Part shown: piece by piece, positions 36,300-45,709 of the stretch
How the letters are laid out: each line of letters begins with the position of its first letter
Position numbering within the stretch: position 1 is the first letter of the stretch
Notes under the pieces: generated by a model
Told to the model about the DNA's origin: nothing
The model's input: only the letters and a program-made list of their open reading frames with translations
The model's database searches: none
Source of the DNA: Streptomyces sp. NBC_00708
GTDB lineage: Bacteria > Actinomycetota > Actinomycetes > Streptomycetales > Streptomycetaceae
Length of the DNA stretch: 64,000 nucleotides
Reading direction: 5' to 3'
Assembly: GCA_036226585.1 (NCBI GenBank)
Contig: CP108997.1
Location: 4,278,001 to 4,342,000 of the forward strand
Position numbers and translations under genes: made by a program

Positions 36300-37151
36300 A
36301 TGAAATCAGGCAGAACCGGGGCCGTGGCCGCGCTCGCGGGGGCGCTGGCCCTCTCGGCGCTCACGGCACCGCCGGCGACGGCCGCCGACACCGGCACGGT
36401 GTCGGGGATCGTCGTCAACGGGGGCAAGCCGATCGTGGTGGGGACCATCGATGTGAAGAGCGTGCCGGTCTCGTACCGGGTCAACCTGCCCGCCGGTTAC
36501 CGCGCCGCTGACCCCTACACCTGGAACGGCGGGCCGTACCTGTATCACGGGACCACGGCCGCCAAGGGGGCAGCGGGCGGCATCGGGATGAGCGAATACG
36601 GCTGTTACGAGGTGACCGAGAGGGTCGCGCAGTGCGCGGGCACCCTGTCCGTCGACCCCCGCTATGACCTGGCCGTGAACAGCGACGCGACCGCATGGAC
36701 GGTCGGCTACGGAGTCGTGCTCTTCGGCAACGACGACGACATCAAGTCCGAGAAGCACGTGGGCACGTCCGGCCGCGTTCAGGTCCGCCGTTACGCCAAG
36801 GCCACCGTCAACGCCGCGCCAGAGCCGGTGGCGAAGGGCAAGCCGATCACCGTCACCGGCACTCTCAAGCGGGCGGACTGGGTGAAGGACTGGTACACCG
36901 GGGTGGCGGACGCGTCCGTCCAGTTGCAGTTCCGGCCCAAGGGCACCACCTCGTACAACACCGTGAAGACCGTGCGGTCCAGTTCCACGGGCGCGCTGAG
37001 GGCGACGGTCACCGCGTCGCTCGACGGCGACTGGCGGTGGAGTTTCGGTGGCTGGTCGACCACGGGCAGCGCGGTGTCGTCCGGTGATTACGTCGACGTC
37101 AGCGGGGCCGGCGGAGTGGTCCGGAAGATGAGCGCCGCCCAGGGGTGGTGA
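36300..37151 (+). CDS. secreted protein of unknown function
   Basis: A 283-residue protein with a clear Sec signal peptide (MKSGRTGAVAALAGALALSA, cleavage near ATAAD). I chose the ATG at 36300 with CGAGGTG upstream; a longer frame exists from 36213. The mature protein has two Cys (EYGCYEVTERVAQC) and beta-rich repeats; the second half (ATVNAAPEPVAKGKPITVTG, then SVQLQFRPKGTTSYNTVKTV) resembles immunoglobulin-like domains of extracellular Streptomyces proteins. No catalytic motif is seen. Confidence 0.8.
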   Translation: MKSGRTGAVAALAGALALSALTAPPATAADTGTVSGIVVNGGKPIVVGTIDVKSVPVSYRVNLPAGYRAADPYTWNGGPYLYHGTTAAKGAAGGIGMSEYGCYEVTERVAQCAGTLSVDPRYDLAVNSDATAWTVGYGVVLFGNDDDIKSEKHVGTSGRVQVRRYAKATVNAAPEPVAKGKPITVTGTLKRADWVKDWYTGVADASVQLQFRPKGTTSYNTVKTVRSSSTGALRATVTASLDGDWRWSFGGWSTTGSAVSSGDYVDVSGAGGVVRKMSAAQGW

Positions 37152-37163
37152 ACGGCGTACGAC

Positions 37164-37200
37164 GACGGGCCGGGCGCCCCCTCGGGGTGCCCGGCCCGTC
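37164..37200. terminator. bidirectional terminator between the secreted protein gene and argG
   Basis: GACGGGCCGGGCGCCCC (37164-37180) and GGGGTGCCCGGCCCGTC (37184-37200) form a 17-pair stem (one G/T) with loop CTC. It lies between convergent genes and is the strongest stem in this part of the window. Confidence 0.85.
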
Positions 37201-37218
37201 GCGCTTCCGCCGTGGCGA

Positions 37219-38796
<1,578 letters not shown>

Positions 38797-38813
38797 TTAC
38801 GGAGGGAAGCGCG

Positions 38814-39359
38814 ATGGACCACGCACACGGGCCCCACGAGCACGCCGGACACGGCGCGGGTCACGGCGGCGGCACGGTGCCCGGCGACCCCGCCGGACAC
38901 GGCCACCACGGCGGTCATGCCACGCCCGCCACCTGGCGCATGGCCGCGCAGGCCACGCTGCACTGCCTCACCGGCTGCGCCATCGGCGAGATCCTCGGCA
39001 TGGTGATCGGCACGGCGGCCGGGCTGCACAACGGCGCCACCGTGGCCCTCTCCATCGCGCTGGCCTTCGTCTTCGGCTACGCGCTGACCATGCGCGGGGT
39101 CCTGCGGGCGGGCGTGCCCCTGCGGCAGGCGCTGAAGGTGGCCCTGGCCGCCGACACGCTGTCGATCGCCGTCATGGAGATCATCGACAACACCGTCATG
39201 GTGACGATCCCCGGCGCCATGGACGCGGGCCTGGCCGACCTCCTCTTCTGGGGCGCGCTCGCAGGCTCGCTGGCCCTCGCCTTCGTCATCACGACACCGG
39301 TCAACCGGTGGATGATCGGACGCGGCAAGGGCCACGCCGTGGTCCACGCCTACCACTGA
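38814..39359 (+). CDS. DUF4396 His-rich membrane protein, probably copper-responsive
   Basis: A 181-residue protein started at the ATG at 38814 with GGAGGGAAGCGCG upstream. The frame runs back to 38688, but that part overlaps the operator. The N-terminal 36 residues are extremely His-rich (HAHGPHEHAGHGAGHGG, then GHGHHGGH), a likely metal-binding segment. Four membrane segments follow, with LHCLTGCAIGEILGMVIGTA and AADTLSIAVMEIIDNTVMVT as family motifs. The CsoR-type palindrome upstream and the His tail suggest copper handling; the biochemical role of DUF4396 is not established. Confidence 0.85.
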   Translation: MDHAHGPHEHAGHGAGHGGGTVPGDPAGHGHHGGHATPATWRMAAQATLHCLTGCAIGEILGMVIGTAAGLHNGATVALSIALAFVFGYALTMRGVLRAGVPLRQALKVALAADTLSIAVMEIIDNTVMVTIPGAMDAGLADLLFWGALAGSLALAFVITTPVNRWMIGRGKGHAVVHAYH

Positions 39360-39372
39360 GGGGCGTGCGCGC

Positions 39373-40017
39373 TCACTTCCGCCAGAAGAGGTGGTGCGTC
39401 ATCCCGCTGGGGCTCGGTACGACGTCCAGGTGGAAGCGGTCGCGCAGGTCGTCCGGCGAGTCCCAGAGCCGCAGGCCCGATCCCAGCTTCACCGGTGACA
39501 CCGCCACGTGCAGGGTGTCGACGAGGCCGGCGTCCAGGAACTCCCTGACGGTCGTCACCCCGCCGCCGAGGCGCACGTCCTTGCCCTGCGCCGCCTCCCG
39601 GGCCTGCGCCAGCACCTCGGCGGGCTCGCCGTCCACGAAGTGGAACGTGGTGTCGGAGAGCGTGAACGAGGGCCGCTTGTGGTGGGTCAGGACGAACACC
39701 GGGGTGTGGAACGGCGGTTCGCCGCCCCACCAGCCCTGCCACTCGTGGTCCTCCCAGGGCCCGCGCTGCGGGCCGAACTTGTTGCGGCCCATGATCTCGG
39801 CACCGATGTTGTGCGAGAAGTCCCGCGTCATGTAGTCGTCCAGGCCCCGGCTCCCGCCCGGGTCCGTCCGATTGGGCCAGCTCGCCGTCGCCCCGGCCCA
39901 GGAGAACAGCTGCCCCGGGTCGACATGGCCGAAGGGCTTCTCCAGCGTCTGGTTCTCCCCGCAGGCGACGCCGTCGGCGGAGACGGTGAAGTTCTGGACC
40001 TTCAGCAGTTGAGTCAT
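39373..40017 (-). CDS. dihydrofolate reductase-like (RibD C-terminal domain) protein
   Basis: A 214-residue protein from the ATG at 40015-40017, with CGGGAGAAGAG upstream. It shows the family layout: N-terminal KVQNFTVSADGVA, EIMGRNKFGPQRGPW, PVFVLTHHKRPSF, the NADPH loop DVRLGGGVTTVREFLDAGLV, and C-terminal HVAVSPVKLGSGLRLW. Family members reduce small substrates with NADPH; the substrate is unknown. It is convergent with the DUF4396 gene, only 13 bases away. Confidence 0.88.
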   Translation of the reverse strand: MTQLLKVQNFTVSADGVACGENQTLEKPFGHVDPGQLFSWAGATASWPNRTDPGGSRGLDDYMTRDFSHNIGAEIMGRNKFGPQRGPWEDHEWQGWWGGEPPFHTPVFVLTHHKRPSFTLSDTTFHFVDGEPAEVLAQAREAAQGKDVRLGGGVTTVREFLDAGLVDTLHVAVSPVKLGSGLRLWDSPDDLRDRFHLDVVPSPSGMTHHLFWRK

Positions 40018-40104
40018 GAGTGCTCTTCTCCCGGTGATGGGTGACAACGCAAGGGGTGACTCCTCGGGAGGCCCGGACTCATCGCCGTACACCGTCCCGC
40101 TTTC

Positions 40105-41037
40105 TCATCCCACCGTAAGCACCGCGTTCCCCCGTACCCGGCGCGCCCGGATGTCCGCGACGACGTCGTCCGTGCGGGACCAGTCGCGGACCGAGCCGAT
40201 CTCCGGGTGCAGGCGTCCGCTCGCCACCAGCCGTACCAGCGTGGCGAGTTCGTCGGCGTACGTGGTGTCCGCGCGGGTGTAGTCGAAGTGGGCGATACGG
40301 GCCTCGGCCGGGCCCTTGAAGAAGTCGAAGAAGTCCAGCGCGACCGGGGTGCGGCTGGCCTGGCCGAACCAGACCAGCAGGCCGCCCGGGGCCAGCCGGG
40401 CCAGGGCCGCCGGCAGCGAGTCGCCGCCCACCGACTCCAGCACCACGTCGTACGGGCCCTCGGCGTCCGCCGGTGACGTCACCACCGCGTGCGCCCCCAG
40501 CTCCAGCAGCCGCGCCCCGCGCTCCCGGGTCGCGCTGACCGCCGTCACCGCCGCGCCCGAGGACGCCGCCAGCTCGGTGACGTAGTGGCCGACGCCGCCG
40601 CTCGCACCGGTGATCAGCACCCGCCGCCCCGCGACCGGGCCCGCCGCGCGCAGCAGGCGCAGCGCGGTGATGCCGGCCAGCGGGAGGGCCGCCGCCGTCA
40701 CCGCGTCGACGCTGTCGGGGAGCGCGGCGATGCTGTGCACCGGGACGGCGACGCGCTCGGCCCAGCCGTACGCCGGCGGGTGCGCGACGACGCGGGTGCC
40801 GGCGGTGGGGCCGGTGCCGTCGGCCGCCGCCCGTACGACCGTGCCGGCGACGTCCTTGCCGGGCCGCCAGCCGGCCCACCGGCGGTCGAGCTGCCCGTCG
40901 AGCTGGAAGGTCTCGCCCCGGTTGACGGAGTACGCCTCCACCGCGACCAGGGCTTCGTCGGCGGCGGGGACGGGCTCGGGGGCCTCGTCGATGTGGACCG
41001 TGCCGCCCGGTCCGGCGGCGGGAAGTTGTGCGCGCAT
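40105..41037 (-). CDS. zinc-independent NADPH:quinone oxidoreductase-like dehydrogenase
   Basis: A 310-residue MDR-superfamily protein; ATG at 41035-41037 with TGAGGAGCCCGCG upstream. The GroES-like N-terminal domain has AYSVNRGETFQLDGQLDRRW and no zinc-binding Cys set. The Rossmann dinucleotide motif is VLITGASGGVGHYVTELAAS, followed by ELGAHAVV and VVLESVGGDSLPAAL. It lies 14 bases downstream of the SnoaL-like gene on the same strand, and both are divergent from the LysR gene, which probably regulates them. Confidence 0.88.
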   Translation of the reverse strand: MRAQLPAAGPGGTVHIDEAPEPVPAADEALVAVEAYSVNRGETFQLDGQLDRRWAGWRPGKDVAGTVVRAAADGTGPTAGTRVVAHPPAYGWAERVAVPVHSIAALPDSVDAVTAAALPLAGITALRLLRAAGPVAGRRVLITGASGGVGHYVTELAASSGAAVTAVSATRERGARLLELGAHAVVTSPADAEGPYDVVLESVGGDSLPAALARLAPGGLLVWFGQASRTPVALDFFDFFKGPAEARIAHFDYTRADTTYADELATLVRLVASGRLHPEIGSVRDWSRTDDVVADIRARRVRGNAVLTVG

Positions 41038-41051
41038 CGCGGGCTCCTCAG

Positions 41052-41450
41052 TCAGGCGAAGACGACGTTGTGGGCGTGCAGGGTGTCGAAGTGCTCCCGC
41101 ACCGAGGCGATACGGCCGTCGCGCACGGTGAACACGGCCAGGCAGTGCTGGTCGTATTGGCCGCCCTTGCGGGTCAGCCCGCGCGTCCGCCACTCGGCGA
41201 GCACCCGCTCGCCCTCCGCGAGCACGTCCAGGAATTCGATCTCCACCGTCTCCGGCACCAGCCGGGCGGTCATCGTGGCGACGAACCCGTCGAAGATCTC
41301 GTCCGGCCCGGTCCAGGTGCCCGAGACGGGCAGGTCCCCGGCGAGCGTCCAGGTGACATCGGCGTCGAAGAACGCCCTCAGCCGGTCCATGTCGCCCTCG
41401 GCCAGGGTCTTCATGTAGGCGAGGACGACGTCCTTGGGGGTGCTGTTCAT
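41052..41450 (-). CDS. SnoaL-like/NTF2-fold protein
   Basis: A 132-residue protein of the NTF2 cone fold (STPKDVVLAYMKTLAEGDMD, FFDADVTWTLAGDLPVSGTW, VLAEWRTRGLTRKGGQYDQH). I used the ATG at 41448-41450; an in-frame GTG at 41468 is possible. Members bind or isomerise small ligands or act as ketosteroid-isomerase-like enzymes. It is the first gene of the unit with the dehydrogenase and faces the LysR gene. Confidence 0.82.
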   Translation of the reverse strand: MNSTPKDVVLAYMKTLAEGDMDRLRAFFDADVTWTLAGDLPVSGTWTGPDEIFDGFVATMTARLVPETVEIEFLDVLAEGERVLAEWRTRGLTRKGGQYDQHCLAVFTVRDGRIASVREHFDTLHAHNVVFA

Positions 41451-41594
41451 GATCGTGAGGCCTTTCACCGAGTGGTTCCCTCCGATGCCTGAACGCTAGG
41501 GAGTGCGGGGCCGCCCAGGGAAAGACCTGTTTCCGATCGCTCCAGAACCATCCGGCATCACCGCTGGTCAGAGCCCCCTCGTATGCTCCTTGCC

Positions 41595-42512
41595 ATGATG
41601 GATCTGCGGCGCCTGCGCTACTTCCTGGCCGTGGCCGGGGAACGCAACTTCACCCGCGCCGCCGAGCGGCTGCACATCGCGCAGCCCGCGCTCAGCCGCC
41701 AGATACGCGAACTGGAGAAGGAGTTGGGCGTCCAGCTCCTCGACCGCACCACGCACTCCGTCGAACCCACCGAGGCCGGGCGGCTGTTGATGGAGCGCGG
41801 CGCGGCCCTCTGCGAGGAGGCCGACCGCCTCTGGCGCGATGTACGCGGCTTCGCCGGCGGTGAGAGCGGCACGCTGGCCTTTGGGTACAGCATGAGTACG
41901 AGTTACGAGACGGCCCCCGCGCTGCTCGCCGCCCTGGCGGACCGGCTGCCCGGCATCACCGCCGACACCCGGCTGCTGTCCACCGCCGAGATCCTGTCCG
42001 GCGTCGCCGACGGAACCCTGGACGCGGGCCTGGTCCGCTGCCCGCCGCCGACGCCGGAGCTGGTGCGGACGCTCGTACGGCTGGAGCCCCAGGGCATCCT
42101 CATGGCAGCCGGTCACCGGCTCGCCGCGCTGCCCGCCGTGGACCCCGCCGAGCTGTCCCGGGAAACGCTGCTCATCCACCCGCGCGAGGCGAACCCGGGC
42201 CACTACGACGCGATCACGGCCATCCTGGCCGAGGCGGGCGCCGCCCCCGAACTCCTCCTGCGCCCCCTGGCGTTCGACGCCGGCCACACCCCGGTCGCCC
42301 GGGGCGACGCGGTCTCGGTCGTCGGCGACTCGGCCGCCCCGAGCCTCCCGGCGGGCCTGGTCTGGCGCCCCCTGACCGGCGGCGCCGCCATCGAACTGCA
42401 CCTGCTCACCCGGGGCCGGGGCGCCCGCCCGGTGGTCGCCCAGCTCCTGCGTACGGCGACGGAGACGGCCCGTGCCGGAGGGTGGCTGCGGTCACCGGAC
42501 GCGGCGGGGTGA
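41595..42512 (+). CDS. LysR-family transcriptional regulator
   Basis: About 305 residues. The N-terminal winged helix-turn-helix is clear: MDLRRLRYFLAVAGERNFTR, AAERLHIAQPALSRQIRELE, LLDRTTHSVEPTEAG. A periplasmic-binding-like effector domain follows (GTLAFGYSMSTSYETAPALL). The start could be ATG 41583, 41595 or 41598; no Shine-Dalgarno distinguishes them. It is divergent from the SnoaL-dehydrogenase unit across about 140 bases, the usual arrangement for LysR control of the neighbouring genes. Confidence 0.92.
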   Translation: MMDLRRLRYFLAVAGERNFTRAAERLHIAQPALSRQIRELEKELGVQLLDRTTHSVEPTEAGRLLMERGAALCEEADRLWRDVRGFAGGESGTLAFGYSMSTSYETAPALLAALADRLPGITADTRLLSTAEILSGVADGTLDAGLVRCPPPTPELVRTLVRLEPQGILMAAGHRLAALPAVDPAELSRETLLIHPREANPGHYDAITAILAEAGAAPELLLRPLAFDAGHTPVARGDAVSVVGDSAAPSLPAGLVWRPLTGGAAIELHLLTRGRGARPVVAQLLRTATETARAGGWLRSPDAAG

Positions 42513-42557
42513 TGCCGGGGGCCCCAGCGGCTCGGCGGACCCGGGTGCCCCGCCCGG

Positions 42558-42980
42558 TCACCAGGGGAGGACGGCGAGGGCTTCCACTTCCAGGAGCAGG
42601 TCCGGCCGGAAGAGCGCGGCCACCTGTACGGCCGTGCTGGCCGGGGGGCGCGCCACGTCGACATGGGCGTCCCGCGCGACGCGGATCGCGGGCAGGAACG
42701 CCACGTCGGTGACGTAGAAGGTGAGCTTGGCGACGTCGGCGAACGTCGCCCCGCCCGCCTCCAGGCAGCGCTTCAGGTTCTCGAAGACCTGACGGGCCTG
42801 GGCGGCGGGATCGCCCTCCCCGACCAGGTTCCCCTTCTCGTCCAGCGCGATCTGCCCCGAGATCACGACGAGCCTGCCCTCGCCCACGACGACATGGCTG
42901 TAGCCCTGGGCGGGGGCGACCCCGTCCGGCGTGACGTGGGTGAGCATGGTCTCGTCGGACCCGTCGTGTGCGTCGTGCAC
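42558..42980 (-). CDS. RidA family protein (reactive imine/enamine deaminase-like)
   Basis: A 140-residue protein; the GTG at 42978-42980 has AGAGG upstream, and an ATG 11 codons further in is the alternative. The YjgF/RidA fold is visible in SHVVVGEGRLVVISGQIALD, AAQARQVFENLKRCLEAGGA, LTFYVTDVAFLPAIRVARD and PPASTAVQVAALFRPDLLLEVEA (the Arg in the last block is a catalytic-site position). RidA proteins detoxify enamines from PLP enzymes. It converges with the LysR gene. Confidence 0.9.
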   Translation of the reverse strand: MHDAHDGSDETMLTHVTPDGVAPAQGYSHVVVGEGRLVVISGQIALDEKGNLVGEGDPAAQARQVFENLKRCLEAGGATFADVAKLTFYVTDVAFLPAIRVARDAHVDVARPPASTAVQVAALFRPDLLLEVEALAVLPW

Positions 42981-43069
42981 GGGAACCTCTTTCCTGCGGC
43001 GGCTGCGGCAGCCCAACGATATGCGCCCGCAACCGAGTTCGGGCCTGCTGACCCGGTGGGCACCGGACG

Positions 43070-44524
43070 TCAGCGCCACGCCGCGATGATGTCCTCCGGG
43101 CCCCAGTGCGCGGCCAGGCCCTCCGCCGCCGTGTTCGTCGGGGCGACGCGGCTGACCGCGACCAGGGGGGCGCCCTCGGCGCCCGGCACCTGCTGGGCGG
43201 AGGCGCTGAGTTCCGCGAGGTCGCGTGTGCCGAAGGGGGTCTCGTCGCGCCATTTCACCGAGCCGGCGAAGCAGACGCGGCCCGCCACCGGTGCGGAGTC
43301 GGCGCCGATGAGGTCGACCTCCGGGTTGTTCTGCCGGTTCCACCAGCCGCCGACCTCCACGGCCTCCGGGAAGAGGCCGCCGGGGACACGGCGGGCCAGG
43401 GACTCCCTGATCACCGGCTCCACCGCGCGCCCCCGCCACGAGGGCCAGGAACGCTGGACGCGCGCGGCCGAGATCTCCCCCCTGCCCCTCTCCGCCTGGG
43501 CTACGGCATCCTCCAGGTGGGCCAGCCAGAAGCGCAGATAGGTGTCCGCGATGCGGTAGCGCTTGAGCTTGTGGGCCGGCCGGGTGGAGAGCGGGACGTC
43601 GGTGGCCACGATCCGTTTGGCCTCCGTGAGTTCGGCCAGTATCGGGGCGAGCGTGCCGTGCGCCAGGGGACGCCCGTCGGCGCCCCCCGTGCTCGCGGCG
43701 ATGCCGGAGAACGTGCGCTCACCGGAGCCGATCGCCCGGAGCACCCGTCCCGCCTGGAGACGCGCGGGGAACTCCGCCGCCAGGGACCGCTCGCCCGTGG
43801 TGAGCAGGACCGAAGAGGGGTCCTCCACCTGGCGGTCCAGATACGCGGCGACCGGCTCGCCGGTACGCCAGCCGGTGACCACCTCGGGGAAACCCCCGGT
43901 GACGAGATAGGCGTCGAGCGCGGACCCCGCGTCCAGTCCGGTGGAGTCCTGTACGTCGGCGGGGCTGAGCGGCCCCACGGTGTACTGGCCGGCCCGGCCG
44001 TAGAACGGGTGATCGTACGAGGTCAGCCGGTCCATCATCGCCAGGTCGGAGCCGAGCAGCAGCAGGAGCACCGGCTTGGCGGACAGGTGCATGTCCCACG
44101 CCGTCTTGAGGGCCGCGTCGAAGCCCGGGTCCGCCTCGGAGAGCCAGGGGACCTCGTCCAGGACGAGGATGACCGGCTCGTCGGAGGGCAGGGCGGCGCC
44201 GACAGCGGCCAGCGTCCGCACCCAGTCCTCGGGAGCGGCGGCGTGCTCGAGCGCCGCGCCGTGGTCCCGCATCCCCTGGCCGCCGGCGACCGCGTCGAAC
44301 AGGGCGCGCCGGGCGAGCGGCGCCGGCTGGCTGCGGGTCGCCTGGAAGAAGACGTACGGCCGGCCCGAGCGGGCGCAGAACTCCTGCACCAGCCGGGTCT
44401 TGCCGATCCGTCGCCGGCCCTTGATCACCAGCGCCTGTCCGGCGCTGCCGCCGGAACCCGCGACGACCCGCTCCAGCCATGATCCGAGGATGCGCAGCTC
44501 GCGGCCGCGTCCGGTGAAGGCCAT
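43070..44524 (-). CDS. AAA ATPase with a DUF234/PD-(D/E)XK-like C-terminal domain
   Basis: A 484-residue protein of the archaeal-type ATPase group. The Walker A motif is KGRRRIGKT (35-43), and Walker B is VILVLDEV (Asp123, Glu124). A winged-helix region with HKLKRYRIADTYLRFW (318-333) leads into the C-terminal DUF234 nuclease-like domain. There NNPEVDLIG (Asp404) is kept, but the expected E-x-K strand reads GSVKW (421-425), with Ser422 at the Glu position, so nuclease activity is doubtful. The start ATG follows CAGGAGGGCCC. A 37-bp palindrome overlies its promoter. The biological role of this family is unsettled. Confidence 0.85.
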   Translation of the reverse strand: MAFTGRGRELRILGSWLERVVAGSGGSAGQALVIKGRRRIGKTRLVQEFCARSGRPYVFFQATRSQPAPLARRALFDAVAGGQGMRDHGAALEHAAAPEDWVRTLAAVGAALPSDEPVILVLDEVPWLSEADPGFDAALKTAWDMHLSAKPVLLLLLGSDLAMMDRLTSYDHPFYGRAGQYTVGPLSPADVQDSTGLDAGSALDAYLVTGGFPEVVTGWRTGEPVAAYLDRQVEDPSSVLLTTGERSLAAEFPARLQAGRVLRAIGSGERTFSGIAASTGGADGRPLAHGTLAPILAELTEAKRIVATDVPLSTRPAHKLKRYRIADTYLRFWLAHLEDAVAQAERGRGEISAARVQRSWPSWRGRAVEPVIRESLARRVPGGLFPEAVEVGGWWNRQNNPEVDLIGADSAPVAGRVCFAGSVKWRDETPFGTRDLAELSASAQQVPGAEGAPLVAVSRVAPTNTAAEGLAAHWGPEDIIAAWR

Positions 44525-44535
44525 GGGCCCTCCTG

Positions 44536-44572
44536 AAGTAGGAACCGCTCAAAGTATGAGCCGTTCCTACTT
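44536..44572. promoter_or_regulatory. 37-bp palindrome over the promoter of the AAA ATPase gene
   Basis: Left arm AAGTAGGAACCGCTCA (44536-44551) and right arm TGAGCCGTTCCTACTT (44557-44572) are inverted repeats with a single mismatch and loop AAGTA. On the minus strand the centre contains TACTTT, a possible -10, and the ribosome binding site of the ATPase gene lies just beyond. It may be a repressor operator or an mRNA hairpin. Confidence 0.7.
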
Positions 44573-44591
44573 TACCGGCCGAGGCTTCCCG

Positions 44592-45575
44592 CTACCCACG
44601 GAACGGCCGGTACGTCAGCTGCTTCACGCGGCGCAGCAGCGGCATCGACTCCACGTGCTCGACGCCGGCCAGGCCGCCCAGGCGGTCGCTGAGGTAGCGG
44701 TAGAAGTGGGTGGAGTCGCGGGTGATCGCGACCGCGACGATGTTGGACGGGCCCGTGGTGGCCGACGCGTACGCCACCTCGCGGTCCGTCGCCAGGGCCG
44801 TGCCCACCGTGTGCAGGGCGCCGGGCGCGGCGGTGATGTACAGCATGCTCGGGTTCCGGTAGCCGAGGTGGCCGGAGTCGAACTCCACGTCCACGTACAG
44901 CGCGCCCGAGGCCACCAGCCGGGCCAGGTGGCGCCGGACCGCCGACTCGGAGAGGCCGGTCGCGCGCTGGAGTTCGGGGTAGGTCGCCCGGCCGTCCCGT
45001 TCCAGCGCGGCGACCAGGGGCTCGTCCTCGGCGGTGATGACGGCCGGGCCGGGCGGGGCCGGGGCGGGCGGCGGGGTGAGGGCGGCGGTCTCCTCCGGGG
45101 TGAGCGCGCCGCTCTTGTGGAGCCAGCCCGCGGGGCCGCCGTAGAAGCGGTGCAGCAGCTGGTGCGCGCGGATGTCGACGATGTGCGGGGTGCGCGGCAG
45201 CTTGCCGATGAGCAGGTCGTCCGCGTCGTCCCGGCTGCGGAGGTTGACCGTGCACGTCACCTCCGTACCGCCCGACGTCAGTCCGATCCACGAGGTGTCG
45301 GGCCGTTTGGCCAGGGCCTCCGCGATGGCCGTCGCGCCCTCGGGCGCGCACCGCACCCGCAGCAGCCAGTGCTCGAACGAGTCCTCCGACGCCGCGCACC
45401 GCACCCCCACCACCCGCAGCCCCGCCTCGGCCCGCAGCCTGCGGAAACGGCGCGCCACCGTCTGGTCGGAGACGCCGAGCACCGCTGCGATCCGGCTGAA
45501 GGGCGCGCGGGCGTCCAGCTCCAGCGCGTGCAGGACGCGCAGGTCCAGGGCGTCGCCCCGGATGGGTGATTCCAC
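44592..45575 (-). CDS. Lrp/AsnC-family regulator with two tandem Lrp modules
   Basis: A 327-residue protein from the GTG at 45573-45575 (GAGGG upstream), about twice the length of a normal Lrp. Module 1 has a helix-turn-helix (LDARAPFSRIAAVLGVSDQT, VARRFRRLRAEAGLRVVGVR) and an effector domain. Module 2 repeats this with LERDGRATYPELQRATGLSE and SAVRRHLARLVASGALYVDV. The fused dimer-like arrangement is frequent in Streptomyces. It is divergent from the MFS exporter and probably controls it. Confidence 0.93.
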   Translation of the reverse strand: MESPIRGDALDLRVLHALELDARAPFSRIAAVLGVSDQTVARRFRRLRAEAGLRVVGVRCAASEDSFEHWLLRVRCAPEGATAIAEALAKRPDTSWIGLTSGGTEVTCTVNLRSRDDADDLLIGKLPRTPHIVDIRAHQLLHRFYGGPAGWLHKSGALTPEETAALTPPPAPAPPGPAVITAEDEPLVAALERDGRATYPELQRATGLSESAVRRHLARLVASGALYVDVEFDSGHLGYRNPSMLYITAAPGALHTVGTALATDREVAYASATTGPSNIVAVAITRDSTHFYRYLSDRLGGLAGVEHVESMPLLRRVKQLTYRPFRG

Positions 45576-45709
45576 TGTCGAAGGCCCTCTCGGTGTCGGA
45601 TTCCGGCGCCGGGGTGTCACTGGCTGGGGATTTGGGGCGCGGTCGTCCGATCGTACGTACGGGGTGGCCGCCGGTCACGCCGAAGCCGTACGGGAGAAGG
45701 ACCAAGGAC

